Source: Bacteroidales bacterium (GTDB taxonomy: Bacteria > Bacteroidota > Bacteroidia > Bacteroidales > UBA932). From it: 6,974 nucleotides of DNA. Below the pieces are notes generated by a model. It had not been told where the DNA came from, did no database searches, and was given only the letters and a program-made list of their open reading frames with translations. Positions 6,079 to 6,974 of the stretch are shown here, piece by piece; position 1 is the stretch's first letter; the number at the start of each line of letters is the position of its first letter. The stretch covers positions 1-6,974 of the forward strand of contig JAGAAU010000248.1 in the NCBI GenBank assembly GCA_017615135.1, in the 5' to 3' direction. Made by a program: the position numbers and the translations under genes.

Positions 6079-6197
6079 GGCAGAGTGTGTGCCGTCAGGA
6101 ACCCATGGTCGCCCGTGACCATGTGAACGGGAGGGGCCCAAGCTAAGCTTGGGAGGGATGAACGTAGTGAAGGTTCCTGCGCGGCACATACTCTGCC
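6079..6197 (-). ncRNA. Structured element copy 2 with H-type pseudoknot, family unknown
   Basis: On the minus strand from 6197 to 6079. P1 pairs 6197-6182 (GGCAGAGTATGTGCCG) with 6094-6079 (16 bp, one G-T wobble). P2 pairs CAGGAACC (6179-6172) with GGTTCCTG (6103-6096). An 18-base segment replaces P3 of copy 1 and pairs poorly. P4 is a longer hairpin, CCCAAGC-TTA-GCTTGGG (6153-6137). CCCCT leads to the pseudoknot: S1 CCCGT (6131-6127) with ACGGG (6116-6112), interleaved with S2 CATGGTC (6123-6117) and GACCATG (6110-6104), all perfect. Loop sizes match copy 1: 3 bases, 0 and 1. The element begins 24 bases after the tdk stop in the tdk sense. Confidence 0.6.
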
Positions 6198-6221
6198 GGA
6201 GGAACATCCCCTTCCTTACGG

Positions 6222-6794
6222 CTATTTTTCTTCAGCTATAGCCTTGTTGTAGCACTCGCGGCAGAGAGGCTCGTAGATGTCCTTTTCGCCGAGAACCACC
6301 AGATCGCTGCTCTTGGAGAGACGGTGCGAATGATTGGCCAGATTACCGCACTTGACGCAGATTGCGTGAACCTTCTGAACGTCTTCAGCAATTGCCATAA
6401 GCAGAGGCATGGGGCCAAAGGGCTTGCCGAGGAAATCGGTATCCAGACCGGCGATTATTACCCGTACTCCGCGGTTTGCAAGCTGCTGGCAAACATCTAC
6501 CAGGGACTCGTCGAAGAACTGGGCCTCATCTATGCCCACCACCTCGATTTCGGCAGGGATTTCCAGCATCTGCGCAGGATCCGACACTGGTGTGGACTTA
6601 ATGCTGTGGAGGTCGTGCGAGACTACCTCCACCTCGGAATAGCGCACGTCTATCACCGGCTTGAAGATAGCAATCTTCTGGTTTGCAAACTGCGCCCTTT
6701 TGAGGCGGCGGATAAGTTCTTCCGTCTTTCCGGAAAACATTGAGCCGCAGATGACTTCCACGCAGCCCGACTTTCGGTAATTTTCAGAAAACAT
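6222..6794 (-). CDS. tdk: Thymidine kinase
   Basis: A 190-residue type II thymidine kinase, phosphorylating thymidine to dTMP with ATP in the cytoplasmic pyrimidine salvage pathway. Walker A GSMFSGKT is at 17-24, the DEAQFF motif at 89-94 supplies the catalytic Glu90, and [12 protein letters not shown] (116-127) forms part of the nucleotide site. The zinc-binding lasso region has C146-x2-C149 and C178-x2-C181, with YEPLCRECY near the end. Motif spacing and length are those of Bacteroidota Tdk. The ATG at 6792-6794 is preferred: a longer in-frame start would add 33 residues that are the folE gene read in another frame. The gene overlaps the folE stop by 11 bases, so the two are one transcription unit and share nucleotide/folate metabolism (thymidylate supply). 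Confidence 0.97.
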   Translation of the reverse strand: MFSENYRKSGCVEVICGSMFSGKTEELIRRLKRAQFANQKIAIFKPVIDVRYSEVEVVSHDLHSIKSTPVSDPAQMLEIPAEIEVVGIDEAQFFDESLVDVCQQLANRGVRVIIAGLDTDFLGKPFGPMPLLMAIAEDVQKVHAICVKCGNLANHSHRLSKSSDLVVLGEKDIYEPLCRECYNKAIAEEK

Positions 6795-6974
6795 TTTGTC
6801 TGGTATAGGATAAAAATTCGTTTCTGGACTGTTCGTTGCTCTTGAATATGCCGGTAAGGCAGGTAGAGACCATGCAGCCTGGTTTATGCACACCGCGGCT
6901 CTCCTTGCACATGTGGCGGCCGCGCATCATAAGGGCCATGCCGAGCGGTGGGTATTCATCGTCCAGGGCCTCTG
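6784..6974 (-). CDS. folE: GTP cyclohydrolase I FolE, C-terminal fragment
   Basis: The last 62 codons of a gene entering from the right edge. GTP cyclohydrolase I converts GTP to dihydroneopterin triphosphate, the first step of folate/pterin synthesis. The visible part reads [20 protein letters not shown] and ends [21 protein letters not shown]. This matches the C-terminal FolE block, in which the Cys of HxC (HMC here) is a zinc ligand, RGV follows, and a G(I/V)F(K/R)...R.EFL segment ends the protein. The usual alternating V-x-V-x-I-x-A strand before the His is replaced by MALMMRGRH, a variant form. The stop TGA (6784-6786) lies inside the start of tdk, giving an 11-base overlap. The catalytic N-terminal two thirds cannot be checked here. 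Confidence 0.85.
   Translation of the reverse strand, partial: EALDDEYPPLGMALMMRGRHMCKESRGVHKPGCMVSTCLTGIFKSNEQSRNEFLSYTRQNVF

Larger units (their letters stand above)
5928..6197. repeat. Inverted pair of related structured elements filling a convergent intergenic gap
   Basis: The SDR-tdk gap (5915-6221) has no gene. It holds two divergent copies of one element: copy 1 at 5928-6048 reading rightward and copy 2 at 6079-6197 reading leftward, separated by a 30-base linker (6049-6078) with no structure I can see. In the same reading sense both share the core CCCTCCC - hairpin - GGGCCCC, then an ACAT-containing pseudoknot, then CATGGGTT and an outer-stem strand. The outer stems are complementary within each copy but differ in sequence between copies. 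Copy 1 begins 13 bases after the SDR stop and copy 2 begins 24 bases after the tdk stop, so the layout is symmetrical around the gap. Confidence 0.8.

Noticed and set aside
5928..6197. HDV-like ribozyme
   Set aside because: The pseudoknot has no hairpin between the second stem's 5' strand and the first stem's 3' strand, and the outer P1/P2 nest is absent from the HDV fold, so the topology does not match.
5928..6197. Integron attC sites
   Set aside because: Both are long imperfect palindromes of suitable size, but the terminal AAC/GTT-type core sites are missing and no integrase or cassette array is present.
5915..6221. CRISPR array or small coding gene in the SDR-tdk gap
   Set aside because: There are no regularly spaced direct repeats; the copies are inverted and only structurally alike. 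Open frames here are short and run through the palindromes.
6795..6893. 33-codon N-terminal extension of tdk
   Set aside because: These bases encode the conserved FolE C-terminus in another frame, and Tdk has its normal length from the ATG at 6794.

Overview
The window looks like a chromosomal segment of a Bacteroidota (Bacteroidales-like) bacterium of moderate-to-high GC for that group. Three things point there: promoters of the TTTG / TAnnTTTG type instead of TTGACA/TATAAT, weak or absent Shine-Dalgarno sequences, and a thymidine kinase, BamD-like lipoprotein and GtrA protein that read like Bacteroidales versions. I cannot name a genus.

Layout: bases 1-2729 hold a leftward operon trxB (thioredoxin reductase) - bamD (outer-membrane assembly lipoprotein) - hisG (ATP phosphoribosyltransferase, long form) - hisD (histidinol dehydrogenase, cut by the window edge). 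Each junction is a 4-base ATGA stop/start overlap. A short AT-rich divergent promoter region (2730-2808) separates it from a rightward operon: a Fur/PerR/Irr-superfamily regulator lacking the usual CxxC zinc ligands, a polytopic GT-C-like membrane protein with a large extracytoplasmic part, and a four-helix GtrA-family protein. The regulator next to trxB suggests a redox or metal stress theme, and the last two genes suggest lipid-linked sugar transfer in the envelope. A separate promoter at the end of gtrA serves a classical short-chain dehydrogenase (5144-5914). On the right edge are leftward tdk (thymidine kinase) and the C-terminus of folE (GTP cyclohydrolase I), overlapping by 11 bases.

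The most unusual part is the roughly 300-base gap (5915-6221) between the convergent SDR and tdk genes. It is filled by two related structured elements of 121 and 119 bases in opposite orientations, one just 3' of each gene and in the sense of that gene. Both fold into a long outer stem, a second stem, a CCC/GGG hairpin followed by CCCC, and an H-type pseudoknot with the same stem order and nearly the same loop sizes. The pairing sequences differ between the copies while complementarity is kept, which indicates selection on (or inheritance of) structure. I do not recognise the family. A dispersed structured repeat or a 3'-UTR-type non-coding RNA is the best description.
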